A DNA stretch of 64,000 bases from Paramecium sonneborni (lineage: Eukaryota > Ciliophora > Oligohymenophorea > Peniculida > Parameciidae): the NCBI GenBank assembly GCA_905182985.1, contig CAJJDN010000015.1, forward strand, positions 320,798-384,797, read 5' to 3'. This document shows positions 37,890 to 49,761 of the stretch, piece by piece; the first letter of the stretch is position 1; the number at the start of each line of letters is the position of its first letter. The notes under the pieces were generated by a model. It had not been told where the DNA came from, made no database searches, and was given only the letters and a program-made list of their open reading frames with translations. Both the position numbers and the translations under genes were made by a program.

Positions 37890-38552
37890 AAGTTTAGGAA
37901 GAAATTATTATAAAATTGTAAAAAAACCCTTCAAAAATATTGTAAACATAATATCATAAAATTATTAAGATTAAAAGAAATAAATAATAAACCAATTTTA
38001 AACTAAAGAGCAAAAGATATTTTTGATAAATTAATAAATTAACTAAGTTGCTTAGGAAATATAAAAAATTAATTGAACTGAGAATAAAAAACAAAATAAA
38101 TAATTTTTTAAAACTCCTAAGCTCCTTCTAAAAATATTTAGTTAGACTTAAGAAGCAGAAGCCAAATTCATACTTTAAATAAAATAATTCTTGACAAGTT
38201 TAACCAAATAACATTAATTTAAAAACATATGATACATACAAATAATCTAAAATTAGAGTCACCATAACTAACAACAATCAAATTCGTTTATAATATAAAA
38301 TAATTTATAAATTCTTATTACTATAACTTATCTTTTATTAACAAAAGATCCTCAAAAATTTCTTATACATACAAATTACTTATTTAAGAGCAATATTTAA
38401 AAATACTCTTTTAAAGTTTGAAAATAAATTTAGATAAAAATTTCCACTAAATTACACAATTAAAAATAAATTAATATTAATTATAAAAAATTAATGAATC
38501 ATTATTTTTAATTAATCATTTGTTAATAAAAATAATCTAATAATACAAGTGA
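37890..38552 (+). CDS. Hypothetical protein, 5' end and internal TGA unresolved
   Basis: One frame looks coding on both sides of a TGA at 38079-38081: upstream KTLQKYCKHNIIKLLRLKEI and AKDIFDKLINQLSCLGNI, downstream NSQAPSKNIQLDLRSRSQIH to the TGA at 38550-38552. A 36-nt GTT...GAG intron beginning near 38046 would remove the stop in frame, but both its ends are atypical. No ATG is found in this frame. The ATG at 37858 belongs to a different frame and would need another intron. The protein is basic and helical. It could also be two small genes or a decaying gene. Confidence 0.4.
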
Positions 38553-38614
38553 TTTAAGATTTTAGATTAAAGAGTTCAAAAATTACTATTAAAAAATAAA
38601 TGTATTAAATTCTT

Positions 38615-41600
38615 TCAATAAATTTCTTAAATGGAAAGGAACTAAATAGTTTTATTTTATAATGCTTAAGATATTTCATCTCTATTTTTCTTTTAAGACC
38701 ACATCTAAACTAATTGAGTTGCAAATTTTCTATCTTTAATTTTGCTTAATATTTTAGTTTACTTTCTTACTTCTTCAGGGGTTAGTTAAACATGGTGTTA
38801 GTTTTAAGATGTTTCAGTATTAGTATTTATAAATTAATTAAGTTATTTAGGCTATAAATTTTAATTTAAAGGCTTTTGACAAATATTATTCTAAAAACTA
38901 TGTTTCTAATCATTTTAAAAAAAGTCTTATAATTATGAGAAACAATTTGATTATTATTCATTCTGATTGTTTGAACAAAAATTTTAATTTTGTAAAGTAA
39001 AATTTTATTCGTATTGATTAAGTTTTTATTATATTGTTAAAAATCCTTATTATGATTGATTAAGTAATTCATTTTTAACATTTTAATATTATTATTCCTA
39101 TTAATTAAGGTTTTATAAATTGTTTTTCTGATCATTTTAATTTAAATTAAATTATTATTGATTAGGTTATCCAACTTTAATATTCGATATAGTTTAGTTA
39201 AACTAAGGCTATTAATTCATATTTTATTATATTGTTAAAAATCCTTATTATGATTGATTAAGTAATTCATTTTTAACATTTTAATATTATTATTCCTATT
39301 AATTAAGGTTTTATAAATTGTTTTTCTGATCATTTTAATTTAAATTAAATTATTATTGATTAGGTTATCCAACTTTAATATTCGATATAGTTTAGTTAAA
39401 CTAAGGCTATTAATTCATATTTTATTATATTGTTAAAAATCCTTATTATGATTGATTAAGTAATTCATTTTTAACATTTTAATATTATTATTCCTATTAA
39501 TTAAGGTTTTATAAATTGTTTTTCTGATCATTTTAATTTAAATTAAATTATTATTGATTAGGTTATCCAACTTTAATATTCGATATAGTTTAGTTAAACT
39601 AAGGCTATTAATTCATATTTTATTATATTGTTAAAAATCCTTATTATGATTGATTAAGTAATTCATTTTTAACATTTTAATATTATTATTCCTATTAATT
39701 AAGGTTTTATAAATTGTTTTTCTGATCATTTTAATTTAAATTAAATTATTATTGATTAGGTTATCCAACTTTAATATTCGATATAGTTTAGTTAAACTAA
39801 GGCTATTAATTCATATTTTATTATATTGTTAAAAATCCTTATTATGATTGATTAAGTAATTCATTTTTAACATTTTAATATTATTATTCCTATTAATTAA
39901 GGTTTTATAAATTGTTTTTCTGATCATTTTAATTTAAATTAAATTATTATTGATTAGGTTATCCAACTTTAATATTCGATATAGTTTAGTTAAACTAAGG
40001 CTATTAATTCATATTTTATTATATTGTTAAAAATCCTTATTATGATTGATTAAGTAATTCATTTTTAACATTTTAATATTATTATTCCTATTAATTAAGG
40101 TTTTATAAATTGTTTTTCTGATCATTTTAATTTAAATTAAATTATTATTGATTAGGTTATCCAACTTTAATATTCGATATAGTTTAGTTAAACTAAGGCT
40201 ATTAATTCATATTTTATTATATTGTTAAAAATCCTTATTATGATTGATTAAGTAATTCATTTTTAACATTTTAATATTATTATTCCTATTAATTAAGGTT
40301 TTATAAATTGTTTTTCTGATCATTTTAATTTAAATTAAATTATTATTGATTAGGTTATCCAACTTTAATATTCGATATAGTTTAGTTAAACTAAGGCTAT
40401 TAATTCATATTTTATTATATTGTTAAAAATCCTTATTATGATTGATTAAGTAATTCATTTTTAACATTTTAATATTATTATTCCTATTAATTAAGGTTTT
40501 ATAAATTGTTTTTCTGATCATTTTAATTTAAATTAAATTATTATTGATTAGGTTATCCAACTTTAATATTCGATATAGCTTAGTTAAACTAATTTTAACT
40601 TTCTTAGGATTTATGATTCTCAATATTATTTGACTTCTCACCTGATTTTTCGATTAATTCAATTTAATTAGAGGTTACTGCATTTCCATAATTTACAATT
40701 ATGTCCATCTTTTTATCTAAATTTAAATTAATATTTTACAATTACCTTTAATATCTTTAATTTTTAATTTACTTTATTAAATCTTATTATTATTTTGATA
40801 AAAAATTTTTTATTTTTCATTAAATATCTAGCTATCTAAACACGTGAGTATTTGTTCTATTTTTGGCCTTTTTTATGGCATAATGTCTAAACATTGCTCA
40901 CAAATTTATTTTATTTGCTACTCATAGATATTTTTACTTAATTTCTCCTTAATTTTTGGGTCTATAATCTAATCAAAAATGACCATTAAAGTTTTTCCAT
41001 AAAATAATTATTGCTCTTAAAAAAAATCGTAGATTATAACACCAAGTGCCCAAATATCAACTGATTTATCATAATTTTAATTGTCAGTTTATTTGATTAA
41101 TTCTGGAGCCATGTAAAAAGGCGTACCAATATTTAGTGTATGCTAAACATTGGTTTTGGATACTTTCGAAAGGCCTAAATCACAGATTTTTAGTTATAAT
41201 TCATCATCTTTGATATGAATCATAATATTTTATGGTTTAAGATCTCTATGAATTATATTAAATTGTTAAAGTTCCCAAATACCAAAAGCAATCTTAATAT
41301 AAATAGAATTTACTTAGAAAATCATGTTTTTTATACGCGATATATCTAAATTTTTTCTTTATACTTTTAAAAATTATGCAAGATCACCATAATTACAATA
41401 ATCCATAGTAATACATTAATATTCAATAAAACCTTGTTTTTCCTTGAATTTATCATAAGTTCGGACGATATGATGAGGTTCGCATTGGCTTAATAATCTT
41501 TAGAATATTTAGAATAAATATACTCCATTATTTCAAATTCATATTCAGAAATTTCTTCTCTTTATAGTTTTAAAGCATATTCATTTTAATTTTAGTTTGA

Positions 41601-41681
41601 AACTACGAGGAATACAACTCCATGAGCTCCAGATCCTAACTATTTCTTGATTGTGTAATTTCCAATTATTTATGTATACAT
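38615..41681 (-). CDS. Protein kinase with eight 66-residue Q/N-rich repeats, 996 aa
   Basis: ATG 41679-41681 to TGA 38615-38617; introns 41498-41523 (26 nt, ...AAG), 41293-41313 (21 nt, ...AAG, in frame) and 40717-40745 (29 nt). Spliced length is 997 codons. The kinase domain (residues ~5-270) has GSGAHGVVFLV, the lysine in YALKL, HRDLKPQNIM and MAPELI; the metal-binding motif is DLG rather than DFG. After it comes an acidic linker, then eight near-identical copies of a 66-residue unit (SNIKVGQPNQQQFNLNQNDQ...). A C-terminal ~140 residues contain TPEEVRKQTKILSKIKDRKF. The tail is prion-like in composition and likely disordered. It may drive assembly or serve as a multivalent docking region; this is inference. 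Confidence 0.88.
39025..40592 (-). repeat. 198-bp coding tandem repeat, eight copies
   Basis: The marker TATTCGATATAG recurs every 198 bp from 39181 to 40567, giving eight units with almost no divergence; the edge units differ slightly at their outer ends. 198 is divisible by three and the minus-strand kinase frame stays open through every unit, so each adds 66 residues. Two of the three minus-strand frames contain TGA in every unit, so only this frame could read through. Near-identity between copies implies recent expansion or ongoing homogenisation. Confidence 0.95.
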
Positions 41682-42066
41682 TTCTATTAAAATAAATTAT
41701 ATAAATTTAAACAGTTCGATAATATTTTATTAAATAAATACTTAGACAATTTATATATTTTTTTAAGCAATCATTTTTTTAATTGCCCACATGGAGTGTT
41801 TAAAATTTTATATATACCAGTGTTTATTCTTTAATATAATATGCAAATCAAACTTTGGTATTATTTCAAATAATTGATTATTTTATATCACTAAATAGCT
41901 CTACAAAAAGTAAACCAAGACTTAAAATTCTTAACATCTTTTTTCAATTAATCTAAAAATAATATTTAGATATTAGTTATGGATTAGGACTAACCAACTG
42001 AAAGATAAATAATTTGTATATGAATTTTGAAGTTATTAATTGTTAAAATTTGAATTCAATTTTTTA
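41682..42066. other. Divergent intergenic region, repeat kinase / SAS-4
   Basis: About 385 bp between the divergent starts of the repeat-tailed kinase and the SAS-4-like gene. AT-rich, no coding frame or RNA gene seen. Presumably holds both promoters. Confidence 0.5.
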
Positions 42067-45000
42067 ATGTATCAGAATCGCAGTAATGTAGGATAATCAA
42101 TATTCTAAAATGACATACCAACATAAAACGTTAACCCTAATGATGTGATGATGCAAAATATGATGAAAATGTTTTAAACTTAAATGATTTCAATGATGCA
42201 AAGTCATTCATCTGGTAAAGAGAATGTATTTATCATAGGATTCGATTTAGAGAAATTTTATATGCATAAAGTGAATGATATGAATTAATTTTATAATTAA
42301 GTGAAACCTGAAGAATGCTAATTGTAACAAACCTCCTAATTTATTAATGCTTATAATCCAAATAAATATTATGAAGTATTTAAATATAATATAATTAGGA
42401 AATTTATTCAAATACAAATAGACAACTCAATTTTGATGATATTCCAGTCTCAAATGATTACAATTTATAAAAGAATGAATATTTTAATTAATATCAGAAT
42501 AAATAAGTCTAAAAGACTAATGGATCATAAAAATAGTTTAAAAGAGATAGTTACTCTTAATTTGAAGAGGATTCAAATTCATTCAAACAATCATATCATC
42601 ATTTTGATAGTGAAGAAAATAATAGACATTAATCAAGGTAGCTTTCGAATTCGAACTTTAATTAGAACTAATCTAATTATTAGGATAAGATGAATAGTTA
42701 ATATTCAAATTTAAGAAACCAAAATGATGAAAATAATTATTAGAAAAATCTAAATAGAATAAATAATAATAATGAAGAAATTAGGTATCGAAAAAACTCT
42801 AATCCTTATGATGAAATGCCTATCAAACCAATTCAATAAAATCAATTTGAGGAAATATAAATCAGGAATAAATAATTAGATGACATATCTAACAAAATAA
42901 AAATTGAAAATAATCGAAAATAATCGGATATTCAACTAGAGCCATAAAACTAAAACTGTTAGTGGTAAGAATAACCTACTAAAAAATTGCAAAATTAAAT
43001 TTAATTTGATGAAATTCCTATTAAACCGGCAAAATAAAATCTTTTTGATGAAATTCCCATTAAGCCGGCTAAATAAAATCTTTTTGATGAAATCCCTGTT
43101 AAATCTTCTAAGTAAAATAGTTTTGATGAAATACCTATTAAACCAGCAAAATAAAATGCTTTTGATGAAATGCCAATAAGATCTGCTTAAAATTATTCAT
43201 TTGATGAAATTCCAATCAAATCTAATTAATAGAATTCTTTTGATGAATAAAAAATTAGGCACACTAAATAAAAAAATCAATAAGAAGATAGAAGTAAGCA
43301 AAATTTAAGTATTAAACAATCTAACAATATTGCTGAAGATGACTAAACAAAATCTTTTTAGAATTAAAATCCCGAAGATACATTTATAAAAACAACAAAG
43401 AATTAAAATTATGATCTTGTACAAGAAAGAAACCCTATATAAAAACAACAAGTTGATAATTATGAACAAAATGATGAAGCATAAATCAGGAAAAAACCAT
43501 TTTTAAAAAAAGGAACAAGATAATTTCTATCAAATGCTTAACAAAGATCAGACATAGCCAAAAAAGAACATGCTGAAATTATGAAAGAAAATAATGCAAT
43601 TGTAAATAAAATGCCACAAAACTAAAATTTATAAGGAAAAGCGTTTAAACCTTAGAATTCTTAAAAGTTTGAAAAATAAGAGTAAAGAGAAGTTCAAAAC
43701 AAGACTAAAAGATCCGAAACACCAAAAGAAGTGCCAAAACCAAAGCCTTAAATTTAATAATAAAAGATTTAGAAATAAAAAGAATCGTAAAAATAAACAG
43801 AAATATAAAATTCACTTCGTCCTTCCAACAATGATTATTAATTTGATAACTATGAAGATTAAACTTCTTAAAATTTGAAAACTTCTTCTTCTTATTTTGG
43901 TTTAAAAAAGGAAATGAAAGAGAAAATTGTTGATCAAACCAATCTTTCCGATAGTGAAGATGAAATGACTAGGAATCAATTTTAATAATAAATTAGTACC
44001 CTAAATTTGGAAATAGCTAAATATAAAAATGAAAATGATAAATTAAAATAAGCATAAGGAAAATATGATGATCTAATAAAGTAATTTTAAAAAGAAAAAG
44101 ATGAATGGGAAAAGTAAAAAGAAAATGAAAAATTATTTTTAGAAGAATGGAAGGAAGAGGAGAAAAAAAAGATTTTAAGGGAAAAAAGAGTATTCGAAAG
44201 ATAGGCTAAATCAAATTAAAATATTCCAAATAGAAAAGAAAGGGAAGAAATAGAATAACTTAAACAATAGATTTAAAAATTATAGGATGAATAGAAATAA
44301 AAGGATTAAAAAAATAAATTAGCATACGAGAGGGTAAAGAAATAGTATGAAGAAGTAAATTAAAAGAATCAAGAATTATAAGCAGAAGTAAAAGCCTTAG
44401 AATTAAGACTCTTTGAGTAGAAAAAACCTTCTTAATTATCTTAATCTTAATAAAGTAAATCATAAAAAATTCAAATTAAATAAAGCTAATCAAGTCCAAT
44501 TTCAAAGAAGGAAATAATTTAATAAAAATTAAAAACTCAAAGTCCTTAAAGCATTCCTGAGGATTAATAATTATAAAAGAAAATAAATGAGAGGAAGAGT
44601 TAGTATTTAGATGATGAGGAATATGATGATGATAATGAGTATTAACAAAATGATGAAGAGGAAAATGAGGATGAGTATAATGATAATGATCAGGAGAATC
44701 AAAGTGATGAATTATCAGAAAATTATGAAGATATTATGGAAAAATCAATGACTTAAAAATCTAAAATATAAATTGGAAATTAATAGAAATAAAAAAAATA
44801 TGATTTAGTAAGTATGTAAGAAGAAAATATACCTTTTACTATTAAAAATATAAACAATTTAATTAGTGAATAAGAATTTAGTTTTGATTAAAATCGTTTT
44901 TATTTAATGTATAAGAGGAACAAGGACATGCCTTCAAAAATAGTTAATTAAAATGTAGGTCCAGATGGTAAGGTATCTAGATAATATGCAAATGGAAAAA

Positions 45001-45429
45001 AAGAGGTTGTTTTTCATAATGGAGTTAAAAGAGAGGTTTTTCCTGAAGGATATGTTATAGTTCATTTTACAAATAAGGATGTAAAATAGACTCTGCCGAA
45101 TGGAACAATAATTTATTTTTTTGCAGATGCGCACACTACTTAAATTACTGTAGCTAATGGGCCAAACGTAAATTATTTATTTTATCATTTAGATTTATAG
45201 ATTTTCCAATTAATAGATAGAGATACATTTTCCAGATGGCAAAAAAGAGATTCGATTTGGAGATGGAACGGAAAAATATATATCAATAAATGGAGAAGAA
45301 TAAACTTTTTTTAGTGATGGCATTATATAAAAAATAGATAGCAAAAAAATAAAATAAATAGAATACCCTAATGGAAATATTGATACTATATATCCTGACG
45401 GATAAAAGCTAAGATAATCTAAAAAATGA
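42067..45429 (+). CDS. SAS-4/CPAP (CENPJ)-like centriole assembly protein, 1104 aa
   Basis: ATG 42067 to TGA 45427-45429; introns 42376-42398 (23 nt) and 45168-45192 (25 nt); 1105 codons. The C-terminal ~170 residues form the TCP10/G-box fold: Gly- and Asp-turned beta hairpins such as GPDGKVSRQYANGKKEVVF, REVFPEGYVIVHF, LPNGTIIYFF, HFPDGKKEIRF and YPNGNIDTIYPDGQK. Upstream is a long coiled coil, an Asp/Glu tract and, at residues ~305-385, six or seven 13-residue repeats with core FDEIPIKPAKQN. CPAP/SAS-4 sets microtubule length on centriole walls, and its G-box binds STIL/Ana2-type proteins. A basal-body role is expected in a ciliate. The second intron falls within the G-box and its removal keeps the hairpin register. 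Confidence 0.9.
43005..43250 (+). repeat. 39-bp coding repeat (FDEIPIKPAKQN) in the SAS-4-like gene
   Basis: Units start at 43005, 43044, 43083, 43122, 43161 and 43200, with a shortened one at 43239. Each encodes Phe-Asp-Glu-Ile/Met-Pro-Ile/Val-Lys/Arg-Pro/Ser and a variable Lys/Gln/Asn end. Earlier single copies (FDDIPVSNDY, YDEMPIKPIQ) lie upstream in the same protein. The pattern suggests a short linear motif that has multiplied. Confidence 0.9.
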
Positions 45430-45468
45430 TTTATATATACATATGTTTTAATTAATTAATTAAAAGGT

Positions 45469-45546
45469 AAGAAAGAGTTATTACATTGATCATAATTAAT
45501 ATTGATTAAGAAAGAGTTATTACATTGATCATAATTAATATTGATT
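45469..45546. repeat. Two copies of a 39-bp direct repeat between convergent genes
   Basis: The unit AAGAAAGAGTTATTACATTG plus 19 more bases occurs twice without a gap (45469-45507, 45508-45546). It lies between the stop of the SAS-4-like gene and the stop of the CAMK-like gene. No coding or RNA function is apparent; a small local duplication is the simplest reading. Confidence 0.85.
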
Positions 45547-45573
45547 ATTCAAATCATTAAATTATAATTTCTT

Positions 45574-48000
45574 TCATTTTTTTTTTGGAACCTAAAGCTA
45601 AATCGGTAAAGGAATTTTAATCTGTTATCTCAAAGCATTAAGTTCAATAAATTGAGGATGGACTTACATTTATTTTGCTGGCAAAAACTTTTAAAATGGT
45701 AAGGTTTTGCACCATCCTCTAGGCAGGAATTAGTTATGCACAATTTCTATATTTTAATTATATAATAATTTACTTTCTTATTATTCATATTTATATTAAT
45801 CATGACAATCTAATTCTACAACACTTAATTTTCTAGTAGAAGTATTAGTACTCTTTCCTAAAATAACAAAATATTGTATAAAATACTTACTTGGAGGTTC
45901 AACTACTTTTGGATCTTAAGATATCACACTGGTTTTTCTAATATAACCATAAACTTAGGTCTGATTTTATTGTTATTACTATTGCTCTGTATTTTAATTC
46001 AAGATGTTGTACATACTAGGAGTATTGCCACCATTATGACTACTAAGTCTATGGACTGGTGATTAGTTTGAAGGGAGTGGTTTTAAAACATTAAATTGTG
46101 AGACAGTATTCAAAAATGGTATGGATTACTAGGGTTAGATGAGATGTGGTTGAGATTGTTGGTGTTACTAAAATTAAGTGAGAGATGCGAGTTAAATTTT
46201 CTTAGGAGATTCAAATTATTTGTTCTCTGCAAGATTATTTATAAGCTATTTAGGATTATTAGCAGTTGTAGATCTAGATCTCTATTGCAAATCTACTGAA
46301 CTATTGTTTTATTTTTTAGTAGTAATAAATTAAACAATCTTTTTAGTTTTCTTTTTATTTTGATTGTTTCTTTTGATAATAATAAGTTTGCCACTGTTAG
46401 TTTCAGCACATTCTTGCGCATCCTAATTACTTTATTAGGAAACAGACCGTTGGGAACCTTCAGTTTATTGATTATTATTGATAGAATTGTATTAATTGAG
46501 CATATTTTCATCCACAATTTAACTATTAAAAGGTTAGTCTACATAAGAGTCATGCTAATTTCGAGATGGATCTATCAGTCTTTTGAGGATGCTTTGATAT
46601 TTAGGTGTTTCAACTCTATGATTATTATTATGTTATCTTGATTTAATTTATGCATGTTCAGCCATCATCTCTTTTACATAAGACTTATCTAATAAACTCT
46701 ATTATTATTATTATTGTTAATGTACATGGGATATTTTATTACACTAATATCATTATATATATAATTACTTATTCTAAATAAGATGTATCAATTTTCTTAG
46801 TATTGACACACCTCCAATAATCCTTAGACATCATTCTAATTATCATTAAAGCCTTAATAATCTTGGTAACCCTCTCTCTCATTGAAAAAGACTTATACAT
46901 TTCAGGTAAAGAGAGTGGAATTGGATCATTAACCTTCCCTGTAATCCATGGATGATGTAAAATTTAATGTGCATTATATCTATGCATGGGATCCTCTGCA
47001 ACACATTTTAAGAAAAGGTTCTTGGCCAATTAGTCAAAGCCTTCAGGGAAATTCCATTTCGGATCTTACAGATGTTCATACAGTTTCTCTCTATATTCAT
47101 CAGCTGTTTATCCTTATATATATAATGGATGTTTTCCACCTGTACACACCATATACAGTATAATTCCACAACTCCAAATATCCACTGGCTATTTTATTGA
47201 TTTAAGTTATTACTTTAGAGTAATGTTTACTTGTAAAGAATTCTGGAGCCATGTAAATTAAAGTGCCACATTATCCACTAATGAGAAGCTGAGATCTTGT
47301 CGACAATCCAAAATCCACTATTTTCAAAGTTGTCATGTCGTTAGGATCTTCAAGTAGAAGGTTCTCTAGTATACATACAATCCTCACCTCAGGTTTAAGG
47401 TCTCTGTGTACAACTCCTCTCTCATGGATGAATGCTACTGTTTTAAATAGAGTTTGCATTAATTGTCTCTTCTATTCATAACTCAATTCAAGCTTGTCGG
47501 TAAATAGTCTTTTCAATTACCCGTACTTCACCAAAGCCATTTCTATTAATAATCTTGTATCTGTTTCATGCACTCTTTTAAACTACACTATATTTGGATG
47601 TTTCATTTAACTCAAAATACTGGCTTCTGCTAGTATTTCTGAATAACTTCTTCTACATTCTCTCTTAGGTACTATTTTGACTGCTACGCTTTCTCCTTTG
47701 ATATTCTTTGCCTAAACTACTTTACCAAATCCTCCTGAACCTAAGAATTCTTCAAATTCATAGAAGTCACTAAATTTATTAGCAACATCTCCAGAATCAA
47801 GATCATTCATTTATAATTAATTATATATTAAAAAATTTTATTTATCATCTCTTTCCTGAATCTTCCTTTATAATTCAATCTCTAGCACTCAGTGATCATT
47901 CTACTCTACATTATTTTACCTTTTTGCTTGTAAAATTCTTATTGTCATCTTCGAAATATTATTCTTTAGAATTCTTTTGAATTAAATTTTAGAAATTATT
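45574..48000 (-). CDS. CAMK-like protein kinase with long disordered tail, 5' end unresolved
   Basis: The kinase reads from ATG 47808-47810 to TGA 45574-45576 (710 codons) with introns 47364-47387 (24 nt, ends GAG), 47189-47213, 46744-46768 and 45858-45890 (33 nt). Coding continues upstream: intron 47888-47909 (22 nt, GTA...GAG) joins ATG 47808 in frame to [10 protein letters not shown] and beyond to about 48000, where no start is found. Motifs: [43 protein letters not shown] and [16 protein letters not shown]. The 24-nt intron cuts the catalytic loop after PE and its removal restores the motif. The ~400-residue tail is rich in Gln, Ser and Asn. No calmodulin-binding or EF-hand region is obvious. 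Confidence 0.87.
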
Positions 48001-48904
48001 TTTATTTATAAATATAGTAGATTTCTATATTGCAAAGTTAAAACATATTAAACTCTAATTCAAAATTTCCTTAATAGGGACATAATTTAAACATAGATTA
48101 GAAATTAATTTTATGATTTCATAATTTAAGGTATACAAATCCAAAACATTTACTATTTTATTATTTCTTAAATTTTATTCAATAAATTTCAAAATTTGCC
48201 TATTATTACAAAATTTTATTCAATTGAACATAATTTATCACATATCTAGTATTTTTAAAACTAGTTGATATCGATACAGCTATTTATTTTTTTCAATTTC
48301 ATCAATTCGATTTACTCTTTAAATGAAAACAAAAGTATTGGATGAAATTTATCCCCACTAAGGAAGGATCGTCTAAGCTCTTCTGTGCACTTTGATTATG
48401 TAAAAAATATTATTGATAAAAATGTTTAATATCAAATATATTTACAAAACAAGTTTCAATAATATTTTTTTAATCTAAAGATATTCACACTACAAAAAGG
48501 AGCACTTCTAAAATTCTAAAAGGAAATCAAATGTAAGACTCATTTTAATTTTTAAGTTTTATAATTATCTGTCTTATATTAACCAAATTGATATTCCCTA
48601 ATCAAGCAAATAACAATTTTATACTTATTCATCCTATTTTTATATCAAATTTCTAAGTTAAAGAGATTTTTATTTATGTACTATACTCTTTTTTTATAAA
48701 AGTCGATTTGGTGTGCTTATGAGCAAAATTCATAGGGGATGTTTCAAAAAATTATAATTTTTTATCACTAATTATTTCATAATTAGTTTATTAAACTATT
48801 TAAACAAAATTGGGCTTAATTTAGGCGAATAATTTAATAAACATCAAAAGAAAAATCCCGCCTAGTTTTATTATTTTAATTGAAAATAATTTCAGCTTTA
48901 AAAA
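48001..48904. other. Intergenic region, about 0.9 kb
   Basis: One of the longest gaps in the window, between the unresolved 5' end of the CAMK-like kinase and the EF-hand gene. It may contain the kinase's first exon near 48000-48060 (an open, coding-like frame without ATG). Beyond that I see only AT-rich DNA and no tRNA-like or repeated structure. Confidence 0.4.
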
Positions 48905-49761
48905 ATGATTTCAAAAAACAATCTTGAATTCTTTGATTAATTTCTATCGATATTTATCTTGGATAATATGTAGGAATTTAAAATTGATATTATGTTGACG
49001 CCTTAATAATTAGGTATTTAATTTTGTGAATAATTTGGATTAAACTTAAATAATTTACAAAAAGTTGCTTAGAATCTGATAAGATTTATTTAGGCAGCCT
49101 CAGAGAAACCTCAATACAGTCAGTTGACTAAATGTTATGAAAAGTATTTTGGTGAGAGAGAAGAGATGGGTTTTCCTTTCAAATCTTCATATGAGTTAAG
49201 TGAGTTTTTAGTTGAAAATAAATTTAAATTTAAGAAATCAAAATCATAAAGCAATTTGGTTTCCATGTAAAAAGAAAACCTATAATAAATATAAAAAAAT
49301 AATGTAATAATTTAGCAACCGAATAAGTAATTGTTCAAAAATCGTTAAAATTTTGATGAAAAAAATAGATTTGAAAATTTATACATTTAAGGAAAACTTA
49401 AGTAAATTGAAAGAAATAAAAGCAGATAAACACATATAGATAAATTAGATGTTATTGATGATAATTGTACTTTTAGACCTAATACAAAGATAAATCGTTA
49501 GAATTAATAATCTGAAAAAATAAATCTATCAACATAATTGAAATAGGAAAAATACTATAAATAATTGTTTAATTATCTAGACAATGATAAGGATGGAATG
49601 ATTTCCAAGAATTGCATCGACATTAGTAAATTAAATCTGAATGATGTGAAGTATTTATAAGTGATTATTATTTAAGCAATATTTTGGAGATATTGTTGAA
49701 AATTGAGAATGAGAATTTGGAATTAAATTATAAATAATTTATCTAATTATTATTCTAATGA
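48905..49761 (+). CDS. EF-hand-containing protein, 276 aa
   Basis: ATG 48905 to TGA 49759-49761 with one 26-nt intron (49651-49676, ...AAG); 277 codons. The N-terminal ~95 residues look globular (CYEKYFGEREEMGFPF). A Lys/Asn/Gln-rich linker follows, containing DNCTFRPNTKINR, a motif common in ciliate axonemal and cytoskeletal proteins. A single EF-hand loop, DNDKDGMISKNC, lacks the canonical Glu at position 12. The C-terminus (NILEILLKIENENLELNYKQ) may be the degenerate partner hand. The stop overlaps the ATG of the next gene by four bases, which is odd for a eukaryote. The two could be one gene with a missed intron. Confidence 0.65.

Noticed and set aside
39025..40592. 198-bp array as non-coding satellite or minisatellite DNA
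   Set aside because: The unit length is divisible by three, and the kinase frame is open through all eight units and continues beyond both ends.
42433..42693. Ile/Asn-rich plus-strand frame in the SAS-4 region
   Set aside because: Out-of-frame shadow. The true frame starts FDDIPVSNDY after intron 42376-42398 and continues to the G-box.
43005..43250. Regular 39-bp repeats as a possible CRISPR-like array
   Set aside because: No spacers; the repeats are contiguous, coding and diverge at codon third positions inside a eukaryotic gene.
45654..45719. Hairpin with arms GAGGATGG/CCATCCTC and an inner GCAAAAC/GTTTTGC stem, at first taken for a small structured RNA
   Set aside because: The minus strand here is the last exon of the CAMK-like kinase (reads [20 protein letters not shown]) in a frame continuous with the kinase, so the pairing is most likely incidental.
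46360..46641. Plus-strand open frame overlapping the 46.4-kb region
   Set aside because: Lies antisense to the disordered tail of the CAMK-like kinase, whose frame links to the kinase domain through a fitted intron.
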